Of a stretch of DNA of 64,000 nucleotides, positions 24,985-32,823 are shown piece after piece. Numbering within the stretch: the first letter of the stretch is position 1; each line of letters begins with the position of its first letter. A program made the translations under genes and the position numbers. The stretch is from CAYMJV01 sp964390545 (GTDB lineage: Bacteria > Desulfobacterota > BSN033 > UBA1163): the NCBI GenBank assembly GCA_964390545.1, contig CAYMJV010000004.1, positions 9,901 to 73,900 of the forward strand. The letters run 5' to 3'. A model generated the notes under the pieces. That model was not told the origin of the DNA and did not search any database. It worked only from the letters and a program-made list of their open reading frames with translations.

Positions 24985-25401
24985 ATGGGAAAAGAAACCT
25001 ATCTCAAGCAGGTGATGAAAATAGCAAACAGTTCCCCTTACTATCGGCTCCTTGGAATGGAAGTCAAGGAAATCAAGGAAGGGGAGTCCAGAATCGAGAT
25101 GCCATTTAAGCAAGATCTGACGCATCCTTATGGGATTGCCCATGGGGGAGCCATCGCATCTCTTGCCGATTCTGCTGTAGCGATGGCTTTGATAGACCTG
25201 GTAGACCCCAGGGATCGAATCGCCACGATTGAGTTTAAGATCAACTTCTTTGCTTCCGTAGACAAAGGAGAACTGGAGGCGCATGCCAAAATCATTCACA
25301 AAGGTTCGAAAACAGCGGTTGGCGATGTTGAGGTCGTCAACGAGAAAGGGAAATTGGTGGCGAAGCTAGTAGCCACTTACAGCATTAAGAGAAGTGATTA
25401 A
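24985..25401 (+). CDS. Hotdog-fold acyl-CoA thioesterase (PaaI family)
   Basis: A 138-residue hotdog protein. The central helix HPYGIAHGGAIASLADSAVAMA carries the catalytic pattern of the PaaI/YbgC-like 4-hydroxybenzoyl/phenylacetyl thioesterase group, and the following strands (ATIEFKINFFASVDKGELEAHAKIIHKGSKTAVGDVEV) are typical. It should release CoA from aryl or acyl thioesters in the cytoplasm. The ATG at 24985 is chosen because AGGAGGG (24971-24977) is seven bases upstream; the TTG at 24979 is too close. It is transcribed alone from its own promoter. Confidence 0.88.
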   Translation: MGKETYLKQVMKIANSSPYYRLLGMEVKEIKEGESRIEMPFKQDLTHPYGIAHGGAIASLADSAVAMALIDLVDPRDRIATIEFKINFFASVDKGELEAHAKIIHKGSKTAVGDVEVVNEKGKLVAKLVATYSIKRSD

Positions 25402-25434
25402 AGTGACGAGCAGCCAACCTTAGGGAGAGAAGTT

Positions 25435-25473
25435 TCACTCTCATGGTCATAGAAGGATTATGGGTGAGAGTGA
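25435..25473. other. Stem-loop between convergent genes
   Basis: Arms TCACTCTCA (25435-25443) and TGAGAGTGA (25465-25473) with a 21-base loop, between the thioesterase and transglycosylase genes. There is no T-run, so a termination role is uncertain. Confidence 0.4.
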
Positions 25474-25542
25474 TGAGATCTGTTTATTCTCTTCCGGAGC
25501 AAGGTGCACTGGAGCGATAACCAGAGGATCCGTAATTTAATT

Positions 25543-26226
25543 CTAAAACTTCTTATCATATTCCTCCTTAAATCGGTTCACTTCGGCTGCATACCGGGTG
25601 TGGGACTCGGTGATGCCTGTCTGGGAGAGAGAAGTGGGCCCTGCGTAGTAAGCCGATAGGGCAGACTCCCAGGCTGTCGATTCAGATGTGGCGGTGGTTC
25701 TGTAATATTCGTAAAGATCTTTGAGGATATGGGTGGCCATCGTAATGTTTGTGGCCGGATCGAAAGCCGCATGGACCGAGAGCTTGAGATTCAGCTTTTT
25801 TACGAACCAGTCCCAGGTGACAGGATGAATCTGCATGAGACCCATCGCGTTCTGGGAGGAAAGGGCAAAAGGAGTGAAGGTGCTCTCCTTCCTCATCACG
25901 GCGAGGATCAGAGACACCGGAAGGTTCAATTTTTTCGATTGCTGAATCGTTACTTCCGCGATGTCGAGGCCCTGACTTAAACTGATGCCCTTACTCCTCA
26001 ATATCGAATAGATGGTTTCCTTCGTCTTTAGCTCCTCAAACTCCTGCCTCTGAAGGATGAATGCCGTCCTGATTTTTGCCTCATAAAAAAGTGACCATCC
26101 CAAGGAGGCGATGATCGTCAGATAGAAGAGATGAGTCAGGACAAACCAGCCCCTCCATCTTCTCTTTGATCGTTCGTGGGTGGATCTCCAAATGACAGGA
26201 GATTCATAATGCTTGCTCTTTACCAT
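25543..26226 (-). CDS. Membrane-anchored lytic transglycosylase (SLT domain)
   Basis: A 227-residue protein with one N-terminal membrane helix (about residues 27-48) and an SLT/GH23 domain. The catalytic Glu is in MRKESTF, followed by the family ALSSQNAMGLMQIHP and, later, AYYAGPTSLSQTG corresponding to the AYNAG motif. It cleaves glycan strands of peptidoglycan in the periplasm. The start at 26226 has a GGAGG site seven bases upstream; an upstream in-frame start at 26253 is less likely. It adds to the several wall hydrolases in this part of the window. Confidence 0.87.
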   Translation of the reverse strand: MVKSKHYESPVIWRSTHERSKRRWRGWFVLTHLFYLTIIASLGWSLFYEAKIRTAFILQRQEFEELKTKETIYSILRSKGISLSQGLDIAEVTIQQSKKLNLPVSLILAVMRKESTFTPFALSSQNAMGLMQIHPVTWDWFVKKLNLKLSVHAAFDPATNITMATHILKDLYEYYRTTATSESTAWESALSAYYAGPTSLSQTGITESHTRYAAEVNRFKEEYDKKF

Positions 26227-26532
26227 CGTTGATCCTCCATACCAAAAGTTCACCCTGAGCGCGCTTTTATACCCCCTTTAAAGAATAGGGCTTGGGCGCA
26301 GTCGAATGGGTCGAATCGGATATCTTTATACTGAGCAAAGAATATGCCGTTTCCTTGTCTTGACACGATTTGACTCCATTGATTACCCATTGACATGAAC
26401 CGCCTCTTAATGTGTGTACCCATTTTCCATTTTTTCTCGATTTTTTTCCTTTATGGGAAAAGTTTTTCCCAAGCGGGTATGGCAACACGCGTAGAGCGGA
26501 GCGGAAAAATGGCGAATCAGAGGTTTATCCAT
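26227..26532. other. Spacer between divergent genes
   Basis: About 300 bases upstream of both the transglycosylase and the phosphoesterase genes. It contains a short GGGAAAA/TTTTCCC palindrome (26455-26470) and a minus-strand TATAAA-like box near 26270. No gene is seen. Confidence 0.35.
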
Positions 26533-26538
26533 TATAAT
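26533..26538 (+). promoter_or_regulatory. Consensus -10 box next to the phosphoesterase start
   Basis: Perfect TATAAT only 11 bases before the ATG at 26550, with a poor -35 (TGGCGA, 17-base spacer). Transcription would begin at about 26545, so the mRNA would be nearly leaderless. Confidence 0.45.
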
Positions 26539-26549
26539 GTTTAGACCTT

Positions 26550-27653
26550 ATGCGGTTCGTCCTCTTTGTTGGCATCGTCCAATCCATTCTCCTCTTTGGC
26601 CACTGGTTTCTCTATAGAACCTTGGTACGCTTTTTCGGGCTGGCGAATCCATCGGTCCTTTTGACGATGAGAGTTGGCATGGCTCTGCTGTCCGTCAGCC
26701 TTGTGGCAACATCCTTTCTTGCTTTTCGCTATTCGAACCTTCTGGTGCGATGCCTTTATACGGGTGCCGCCTCGTGGCTGGGGATTTTCTATTTTCTTAT
26801 TCTCGCAGCCATCCTCGCCTGGATCTCCTACGGCCTGGCTAAATCATTTCACTTCCCCTTGGATCGAAAAATATTGATCGAGATTTTGATCGGGATCGCC
26901 TTCGTGGCAAGTCTGTACGGATTTATCAATGCAGCAGTGATCCGCATCACCCGAATCAATGTTCAACTCCCTGGTCTTGCCAGTTCATGGAAGGGCAAAA
27001 CCGCAGTCTGGGTGAGCGATACCCACTTGGGCCAGGTAAGAAATTTTGGGTTTGCTCAGAAGATTGCGGCCATGGTGCAGGATTTACATCCGGATATTGT
27101 TTTCATTGGGGGTGACCTCTATGATGGGGAGGCGGTGGATGGGGATAAGGTGATCGAGCCTTTCTCCCGGCTCTCCGCTCCTTATGGTACCTATTTTATT
27201 ACGGGGAACCATGAAGAATTTTACGACAACACCAAATACCTTCAAGCCGCTCGTCGCGCCGGGATGAGGGTCTTATATAACGAAAAGGTTGAACTGGATG
27301 GCTTGCAGATCATCGGGGTCGATTACCGAGATACGAGGAGGGAGGAGCCGTTTAGATCAATTTTGAAAGAGATAGGGATCGATCGACTAAAGCCAAGTAT
27401 TCTGTTAAAACATGCCCCCTTTTATTTGCAGGCCGCAAGAGATCATGGAATTACGCTTCAGCTTTCGGGACACACTCACCATGGCCAGGTTTTCCTTTTC
27501 CGATTCATTACCTCACGCGTTTACCAAGGTTATGATTATGGATTAAAAAGGTTTGGAGACCTTTCAGTCTATACTTCCAGCGGGGCTGGCACCTGGGGGC
27601 CGCCCATGCGCGTGGACACAAAGCCGGAAATCGTGGTCATTACGTTTAGGTAA
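26550..27653 (+). CDS. Membrane metallophosphoesterase (YaeI/YkuE-like)
   Basis: A 367-residue protein with four or so N-terminal membrane helices (about residues 1-135) and a calcineurin-like phosphoesterase domain. Metal motifs are in order: VSDTHLGQ, IGGDLYDG, TGNHEEFYD and SGHTHHGQ. In YkuE/YaeI/LpxG-like relatives the domain acts on membrane-linked phosphoesters, and UDP-diacylglucosamine hydrolysis (the LpxG role) is a possibility since no LpxH or LpxI is seen here. There is no ribosome binding site before the ATG; see the -10 box at 26533. Confidence 0.85.
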   Translation: MRFVLFVGIVQSILLFGHWFLYRTLVRFFGLANPSVLLTMRVGMALLSVSLVATSFLAFRYSNLLVRCLYTGAASWLGIFYFLILAAILAWISYGLAKSFHFPLDRKILIEILIGIAFVASLYGFINAAVIRITRINVQLPGLASSWKGKTAVWVSDTHLGQVRNFGFAQKIAAMVQDLHPDIVFIGGDLYDGEAVDGDKVIEPFSRLSAPYGTYFITGNHEEFYDNTKYLQAARRAGMRVLYNEKVELDGLQIIGVDYRDTRREEPFRSILKEIGIDRLKPSILLKHAPFYLQAARDHGITLQLSGHTHHGQVFLFRFITSRVYQGYDYGLKRFGDLSVYTSSGAGTWGPPMRVDTKPEIVVITFR

Positions 27654-27676
27654 TACTGCCACCTGCGTTCTAACCC

Positions 27677-28618
27677 CTAGGTCTTCCCCTCGACGACGCT
27701 GGCGATGTGACGCACCATCTGGCGGTAGACATCGAGAAAAATGTCAGGAGAGAGAAAATAGTAAGGATTTTCATCATAAAACGACGAAACCAGTTTCTTA
27801 GCCGCCGAGTCAACATCCCGGGTGGAGCGGTAGACCTCCTCCATCAGGGCTCGATTCTGTTTCGCCATCTCGATCGTTCTCGGAACAAAGGTTTTCGCCT
27901 CTTCTCCAGTGACGTATCCATAGTGGTCAGCACAGTAGACTTCCACTTCTAGATCCTTCAGCTTCTCGAGACCCTCCTGATATTTGGTGTAGTTGGAATT
28001 TCCAGAAGTGATGATGGTCTCATCGAATGGGATACCTCCCCCGTCTGTGGGAAAGAGGGCTTTCAGTTCAGGAACATAAGCCGCGATACAGCAGGAGGAA
28101 TGGCCTGGGATCTCAAAAATGCAGACTTTGAAGCCTCCGAGATCGATTTGGTCCCCTTCGCGAACGGTCTTACCTGTCACATCGTTTCGCCATTCGAGAT
28201 CATAGATGAAATAAGCCTCTTCCTCTTCCATCCGTTTCGCCACATTCCGGCTGAACTCATTAATTGTGGCGACGGCCTTCTCCATTTGAAGGATCTCCCA
28301 AGCCCTCGCGGAAGCATAAACCTCCGTTCGGGGAAGGCGGCGTTTGAAGAAAGGGATGACCCCAACATGATCAAAGTGAGCATGGAGGATCAGGATCTTC
28401 GAGATTTTCTCTTCGTCAATTCCAAATTCGTCAAATTGCTGAAGTATCTCCGGAACGATATAACTCATGCCTCCACTGATGACCATCGCCCCATCTTTCC
28501 CTTGAAGTAGATAGACTCCTGACTCTTCCCGTCCCAAGAACCAGATGTGATCCCCCACCCTTCCTGGTTTTCGAATTCTCATGATGACCTTGTCCTTTCG
28601 ACTGCTTCGCTTTTCCAT
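27677..28618 (-). CDS. Metallo-beta-lactamase-fold hydrolase
   Basis: A 313-residue cytoplasmic metallo-beta-lactamase superfamily protein. The metal motif is LHAHFDHVG (HxHxDH) near residue 78, followed by the later His in PGHSSCCIAAY, Asp in FPTDGGGIP and a final His in CADHYGYVTG. The sequence is of the glyoxalase II/MBL-fold thioesterase type. A start at 28582 (MRIRKPGRVGDH), preceded by AAAGGA, is also plausible and gives the conserved N-terminus; the longer start has no ribosome binding site. It is 38 bases from the MFS gene on the same strand and probably in its operon. Confidence 0.83.
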   Translation of the reverse strand: MEKRSSRKDKVIMRIRKPGRVGDHIWFLGREESGVYLLQGKDGAMVISGGMSYIVPEILQQFDEFGIDEEKISKILILHAHFDHVGVIPFFKRRLPRTEVYASARAWEILQMEKAVATINEFSRNVAKRMEEEEAYFIYDLEWRNDVTGKTVREGDQIDLGGFKVCIFEIPGHSSCCIAAYVPELKALFPTDGGGIPFDETIITSGNSNYTKYQEGLEKLKDLEVEVYCADHYGYVTGEEAKTFVPRTIEMAKQNRALMEEVYRSTRDVDSAAKKLVSSFYDENPYYFLSPDIFLDVYRQMVRHIASVVEGKT

Positions 28619-28656
28619 TTATAAGGCAGTTTCGCCGCGTTGTAAAGGTGAGGTAG

Positions 28657-29829
28657 TTATGATCGATCATGAGGTTCCTTGAAGAAGAACTTGAATCCTA
28701 AGAGGGCCAGAAGGCTGATGGCACTGATGAGCAAGTAGACGACCTCGAGGCTGGAGAACGCCAGTATGGAGGTCGCAATCATAGGCCCCAATGCAAGCCC
28801 TGTGAATCTCGCTGAATTTAAAAAGCCGATGATCCCCCCCTTCGGCTCCCTGAGAAATATGGAGATGATTAAGGGAAGGGTTGCAGCCACCAGCCCTGTC
28901 TGGATCATTCGGATCAGAGTAAAGTCGATGATTCCTGTGCTTAAAGCCATCAGGGCCTGGAAGAAGATGCTCAGGGTGAAGAGGAGGGTGATGATTCTGA
29001 AGAGTCCGTATTTTCTTGATAACCAGCCCCAGAGATAGGTGCCGATCATCGCTGTGGCCGTGTAGAGCATCACGATGGTTCCGGCCAGTTTGAGAGCAAC
29101 AGGCTTTTCAATATGAAATTGATCAAGGACATTTGGAAGGATACTTGGCAGGAACATAAGCTGGATGGAGGCGCTGAAACAGAGCATCCATCCAAGGATG
29201 ACTCGCTGATCAAGGAGCGTCCATAGAGAGGATCTCAGTTCTTTCGGGAGCTTGGAGACATCGGTGACATAGAGATAGCAGAAGATGGAAGCGGCAAATA
29301 TTACAACCGATGCACTTGCGAAGGCACCCTTAAAACCTAGTGTTACTGCCGCCAGGGAACCGAGGGGAGGCCCTACCAGTTGGCCTAACGTCATGGAGGA
29401 TTGATAAATCCCCATATCTAATGATACCCTTTCCTTCAAAGACGAAGACGAGACGATAACCATCCCAATCGTTGAAATCCCTCCTATGAGTCCCTGACAT
29501 ATTCTGAGGATGAGCAGGACATGGAGGTTCGTCGTAAAGCCCATGAGAAAAATCATAATGGAATGGACTATCAGCCCTCTAAGATAAAGCACCTTGGGAC
29601 TGAAGTGGTGAGTCATGGAACCCCAGAAGGTAGACGTGACGGCTGTGACGATACCAGAGGAACCCAGTATGGCGCCGATCCAGAGAAGAGTTTCTTCGAA
29701 AGAATAGGGGCTGATATTGAAGATATAGAAAGGCAAAAAGACATTGAGGAAATTGAAGGAGGAAGCTGCTCCGAACTGGGAGAAAGAGATGAAAATCAGA
29801 TTTCGACGACTGGGTTGTTGGGTAACCAT
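28657..29829 (-). CDS. Major facilitator superfamily transporter
   Basis: A 390-residue membrane protein with about 12 hydrophobic segments. The MFS loop signature between helices 2 and 3 reads TSTFWGSMTHHFSPK in degenerate form, helix 4 has LRICQGLIGGISTIG, and the second half repeats the layout with LSRKYGLFRI. The family covers drug, sugar and organic acid exchange; the RxxQG motif in helix 4 is seen in multidrug exporters, but the substrate cannot be told. It is upstream of the metallo-beta-lactamase gene and divergent from the HAD gene. Confidence 0.85.
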   Translation of the reverse strand: MVTQQPSRRNLIFISFSQFGAASSFNFLNVFLPFYIFNISPYSFEETLLWIGAILGSSGIVTAVTSTFWGSMTHHFSPKVLYLRGLIVHSIMIFLMGFTTNLHVLLILRICQGLIGGISTIGMVIVSSSSLKERVSLDMGIYQSSMTLGQLVGPPLGSLAAVTLGFKGAFASASVVIFAASIFCYLYVTDVSKLPKELRSSLWTLLDQRVILGWMLCFSASIQLMFLPSILPNVLDQFHIEKPVALKLAGTIVMLYTATAMIGTYLWGWLSRKYGLFRIITLLFTLSIFFQALMALSTGIIDFTLIRMIQTGLVAATLPLIISIFLREPKGGIIGFLNSARFTGLALGPMIATSILAFSSLEVVYLLISAISLLALLGFKFFFKEPHDRS

Positions 29830-29980
29830 CTTTGTTCAAGATTTATGAAGATTCTCAATCGCTAAATCGTAGAAGAACGGACAAGAGGTGTCAAGGACGA
29901 GTTGCCCTTTTCTTGCGAATCAAGTTACGATATAGTCATCTCTTGGGTCAAAAAGAATATTTCATCTCGTGAGTTGGCCC

Positions 29981-30745
29981 ATGCTTAAGGCTATTCTCTT
30001 CGATTTGGATAACACGTTAATCTATTTTGATGAACTAACGTTTTATAAGAAATATCTCTCTCAAGTCTCTCAGGTATTCGCCGATATCATGCCTTTCGAT
30101 TTGTTTCAGAAGAAACTCCTATCGGCCACGCAGGCATTGATGGACAACCATGGGAAGATGTCCAATGCAGAGTATTTCATGAGCATTTTCTGCAAAGGTT
30201 TTGAAGCACAGCGAGATGAAATCTGGGAACGGTTTATGAAATTTTACGAAAGGGAGTATGATCAGTTCCGAACACTCGTCTCGGTGCCCGAGGGAATCCG
30301 TGAAGTCTTTCTTCAATTACAGAAAGAGAGCTTGAAACTTGTGATTGCCTCAAACCCCATGTGGCCCTTGGATGTGCAGATGAAACGTTTATCATGGGCT
30401 GGCCTTGGGGATTTCCATTTTGATCTCGTGACGCATATTGAAAATATGTCCTATTGCAAACCTCGCATTGAATATTATGAAGAGATTTGTTTGAAAATGG
30501 ATGAAAGGCCTGAGGCCTGTTTGATGGTTGGCGATGACCCGATCAATGACATGATTGTGGCCACCATCGGCATGAGGACTTTTCTGGTGATCGATAGCCC
30601 TCATTTCGATGAGTCATCCCTTGAAATGAGCCGGAAGATACGGATTGACCCAAAAACAGAGATCCCTGTACCGGATTTCAAGGGGGCCCTTTCAGAGGTC
30701 CCTCACGCAGTCGATTTTTTGCTTAAGAACGGTAGACGACCGTAA
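29981..30745 (+). CDS. HAD-superfamily hydrolase
   Basis: A 254-residue haloacid dehalogenase-type phosphatase. Motif I is ILFDLDNTL at the N-terminus (nucleophile Asp), motif II IASNPM, motif III Lys in YCKPRIEYY and motif IV GDDPINDMIVA. A helical cap domain lies between motif I and II. It probably hydrolyses small phosphate esters in the cytoplasm. The ATG at 29981 starts two codons before motif I strand; a GTG at 29969 is possible. No strong ribosome binding site is seen. The GntR-type gene follows on the same strand with a promoter inside the end of this gene. Confidence 0.83.
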   Translation: MLKAILFDLDNTLIYFDELTFYKKYLSQVSQVFADIMPFDLFQKKLLSATQALMDNHGKMSNAEYFMSIFCKGFEAQRDEIWERFMKFYEREYDQFRTLVSVPEGIREVFLQLQKESLKLVIASNPMWPLDVQMKRLSWAGLGDFHFDLVTHIENMSYCKPRIEYYEEICLKMDERPEACLMVGDDPINDMIVATIGMRTFLVIDSPHFDESSLEMSRKIRIDPKTEIPVPDFKGALSEVPHAVDFLLKNGRRP

Positions 30746-30757
30746 GAATTTCTGTTA

Positions 30758-30763
30758 TATAAT
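30758..30763 (+). promoter_or_regulatory. -10 box before the GntR-type regulator
   Basis: Perfect TATAAT between the HAD stop and the regulator start. The -35 is poor (TAGACG with a 19-base spacer). Confidence 0.4.
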
Positions 30764-30798
30764 ATAGGTTGAAAAATTGGTCTGAAGGGGGGATGTAC

Positions 30799-31059
30799 AT
30801 GAAAAATGCAGTGCCTAAAGAAGTGATCAAAGAGATTTTTCAGAGGAAGCTAAGGAGGAGGGATCTCAACGGCGAGGTTTATAGAAAACTGAGGATGATG
30901 ATCGACTCCGGAAAGCTAAAGAAGGGAGAGAGGTTGATCCAAGAGAAACTTGCTCTCCAGTTCAATGTGAGCAGACAGACGATCATCTTTGCCCTCCAAC
31001 AATTGAAAAAGGATAAGTTGATCGTTGTGAAATATAAAAAAGGGGCCTTTGTCTCTTAA
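30799..31059 (+). CDS. Single-domain winged-helix regulator (GntR type)
   Basis: An 86-residue protein that is essentially only the GntR winged-helix DNA-binding domain: LNGEVYRKLRMMIDSGKLKKGERL, then IQEKLALQFNVSRQTIIFALQQLKKDKLIVVKYKKGAFV. GntR proteins normally carry a ligand-binding C-terminal domain; here the chain stops right after the wing. It may be a truncated but functional regulator or a piece of a larger ancestor. The ATG at 30799 is chosen because AAGGGGGG lies seven bases upstream. It precedes the sigma54-controlled kinase-like gene, with 270 bases between. Confidence 0.78.
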   Translation: MKNAVPKEVIKEIFQRKLRRRDLNGEVYRKLRMMIDSGKLKKGERLIQEKLALQFNVSRQTIIFALQQLKKDKLIVVKYKKGAFVS

Positions 31060-31210
31060 AGGAATTCGGTTTCGCTCCGTCCCTTTCATCTGTACCTGCT
31101 CCCTTTCCTACGGGAAGCTGACCTTTGCGAACTCTTTCCTTTCTTGCAGGGTTATCTTTAGGCTTCTAATCTCCAAGGAAAACGGTTTTTTTCGAAGAGA
31201 CCACAAGAAA

Positions 31211-31227
31211 ATGACAAAATTTGTCAT
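31211..31227. promoter_or_regulatory. Candidate enhancer-binding-protein site
   Basis: Perfect odd-length palindrome ATGACAAA-A-TTTGTCAT, centred 84 bases upstream of the -24 box at 31303. It is the clearest copy of the TGACAAA/TTTGTCA motif. Between it and the promoter lies a direct repeat TAAAATCATG twice (31261-31280), an A/T-rich element that could bend DNA. Confidence 0.6.
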
Positions 31228-31301
31228 GGTTTAGAACTATTGTTCAACATTCCTCCCTTGTAAAATCATGTAAAATCATGCAGTTATATGCTTTTTCCAT
31301 T

Positions 31302-31317
31302 TGGCACAGATAATGCA
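31302..31317 (+). promoter_or_regulatory. Sigma54 promoter of the kinase-like gene
   Basis: TGGCAC-AGATA-ATGCA, a single mismatch to TGGCAC-N5-TTGCA and exact spacing. Transcription would start near 31328, only five bases before the ATG at 31333. It lies inside the open frame if the longer start at 31288 is used, which argues for 31333. Confidence 0.7.
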
Positions 31318-31332
31318 ATTCAAAAATCTGCC

Positions 31333-32235
31333 ATGAAAGATTCTTTTGTTAAAAAAGAAGATGATAAGGACCTTCTCTCCTCTTTAATCAATAAAAGTGA
31401 TGTCAAGCCTACCCCCCCAGAGGAAAAAAGTGCCCCAGAGGAACAGATTCCTTACTCTTTATTCAATGTTTTCATAGAGCTCGTCCAGCGGGTCAAAGGG
31501 AGTCTCGCTGGCATGAAGACATTTGCTTTTCTCTCAAAAGATAAATTTAGTGATTTGGAATTAGGAGAGGATTTTTATCAAATCGTTTCTGAAGATATTG
31601 AGAAGACCATTTCCTTGCTGAACTGTTTCCAGGATTATCTCAATTTTAATTCCCCCATGAAAAAGATGAATACGGTGAACAACGTCATTGACGAGATCCT
31701 GAGGAATCTGGAGGATCAGATTGCAGAGAAGAAAATCAAGATCGTTAAAAAGCAGTTCGAGAAGAACCTTCCGGAAACGATCCTTCCTGATGAACAGTTG
31801 AGATATGTACTCAATTCCATCATTCAGTATATGGTCCATTCCACCCGTCCCTATGGGAGTTTAGGTTTTTTGACACAGCAATTCGACCCACTGGGGTCGG
31901 CGGGTGAAGAAGCGGGCCTTCTTCAAAAGGATGGGACGTATATTGAGGTTCAGATTGCCTCTATGGGTGACAAGCAGAGAGAATTGCTGGACCTCGTCCC
32001 TGGAATGACCGCTGATCAGCGTGAGGACGGAGTGGATTTAATCCTGCAACTGGTTAAAGAAATCGTCCAGAGGAACCGGGGAGCCTTGACGTTCAAAATC
32101 AATTCGCAGCAATCCATGTCCTTTCTCTCTGTTATCTTACCGATGGAGAGAAGAAAGGTCGTCCATTATCTCTCCACGGAAGAGCGAATGAAAAGAAGTA
32201 AAATGGCAGAGCAGGAACCTTCCAAGAAACTCTGA
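31333..32235 (+). CDS. Histidine-kinase-like protein lacking the phosphorylatable histidine
   Basis: A 300-residue cytoplasmic protein. After a Pro/Glu-rich linker (residues about 20-45) comes a two-helix segment like a DHp domain (VQRVKGSLAGMKTFAFL ... NCFQDYLNF) but with no His at the expected H-box, then an ATPase-like region: NNVIDEILRNLEDQIAEKKIKIV, an N-box-like LRYVLNSIIQYMVH, a weak G-box region (REDGVDLILQLVKEIVQRNRGALTF) and the final strand SFLSVILPM. The ATP-lid glycines are poorly kept. It is probably a pseudokinase that scaffolds or modulates another two-component pair. No receiver gene is adjacent. The sigma54 promoter at 31302 places translation start at 31333 rather than 31288. 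Confidence 0.65.
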   Translation: MKDSFVKKEDDKDLLSSLINKSDVKPTPPEEKSAPEEQIPYSLFNVFIELVQRVKGSLAGMKTFAFLSKDKFSDLELGEDFYQIVSEDIEKTISLLNCFQDYLNFNSPMKKMNTVNNVIDEILRNLEDQIAEKKIKIVKKQFEKNLPETILPDEQLRYVLNSIIQYMVHSTRPYGSLGFLTQQFDPLGSAGEEAGLLQKDGTYIEVQIASMGDKQRELLDLVPGMTADQREDGVDLILQLVKEIVQRNRGALTFKINSQQSMSFLSVILPMERRKVVHYLSTEERMKRSKMAEQEPSKKL

Positions 32236-32274
32236 TTTTTTGGGATGGGTTTGGCAAATTTCTAAGGAATGAAT

Positions 32275-32312
32275 AAAAAAGGGTTAACCCGATTGAGTTA
32301 ACCCTTTTTTTT
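32275..32312 (+). terminator. Rho-independent terminator (works on both strands)
   Basis: Arms AAAAAAGGGTTAAC (32275-32288) and GTTAACCCTTTTTT (32297-32310) with an 8-base loop and T8 on the plus strand. It ends the kinase-like gene. On the minus strand it follows the CCA end of the truncated tRNA, exactly as its near-identical partner at 34632-34669 follows the intact tRNA. Confidence 0.88.
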
Positions 32313-32360
32313 GGTGGAGCAGAGGAGATTTGAACTCCCGACCTCCAGAGTGCGATTCTG
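32312..32360 (-). pseudogene. Truncated tRNA (3' two-thirds, CGC anticodon)
   Basis: The minus strand has the anticodon arm with loop ATCGCAC, variable loop AGGTC, a well-paired T-arm (GGGAG, TTCAAAT, CTCCT), acceptor strand CTGCTCC, A73 and CCA. The D-arm and the 5' acceptor strand are missing, so it cannot fold as a tRNA. Twenty-one bases around the anticodon (32340-32360) are identical to the intact tRNA-Ala at 34701-34721, while the T-arm differs with compensating changes. It therefore comes from a related but separate tRNA gene, not from a simple copy. Confidence 0.75.
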
Positions 32361-32362
32361 AA

Positions 32363-32800
32363 ATGAGAGAGTTTGTAAACCCAGGGAGTCCAAAGGTTTC
32401 TTGGGGTTACTTTTTTTTGAGTGTATAGACAATTTGGGTAGTTTAAAGCAGTTTTTCTAGCTTTGGTGAAAAGATGGGGAAAAGCTTTGCGGAAGGGGAA
32501 CCTGTTGACGTCACCCCCTTTTCAATCGCCTTCCAGATATGGGTTCCCTACCGCCAGAGAAACTTGTCCTATTTTGCCTGGAGAACCTGAGTAGTACTTC
32601 CTCCAAATCTTGTTTTTCAATTTCTACTCTTCTATGCAACATTTCAAGTGATAATAAGGGGAATAGATCTGGGATTTTGATTTCTTTCCCATATCGCAAT
32701 CTTCAAAGAGGCGCGTATATTGACAAGCTATCCGCGGCATAGGATTGTGATCGTTGCTGGAAATGGCATCATCTTTTATGCTATTCTTTTCAATCTTGAT
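32363..32800. other. Spacer with no supported gene
   Basis: About 440 bases between the truncated tRNA and the CaiB/BaiF gene. A 62-codon minus-strand frame (32511-32699) has helical composition but no ribosome binding site or family match. A weak promoter-like pair (TTGCTG, 17 bases, TATGCT, about 32754-32782) precedes the CoA transferase gene. Confidence 0.35.
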
Positions 32801-32823
32801 TAAGGAAAAAAGGAGGAGATCTG

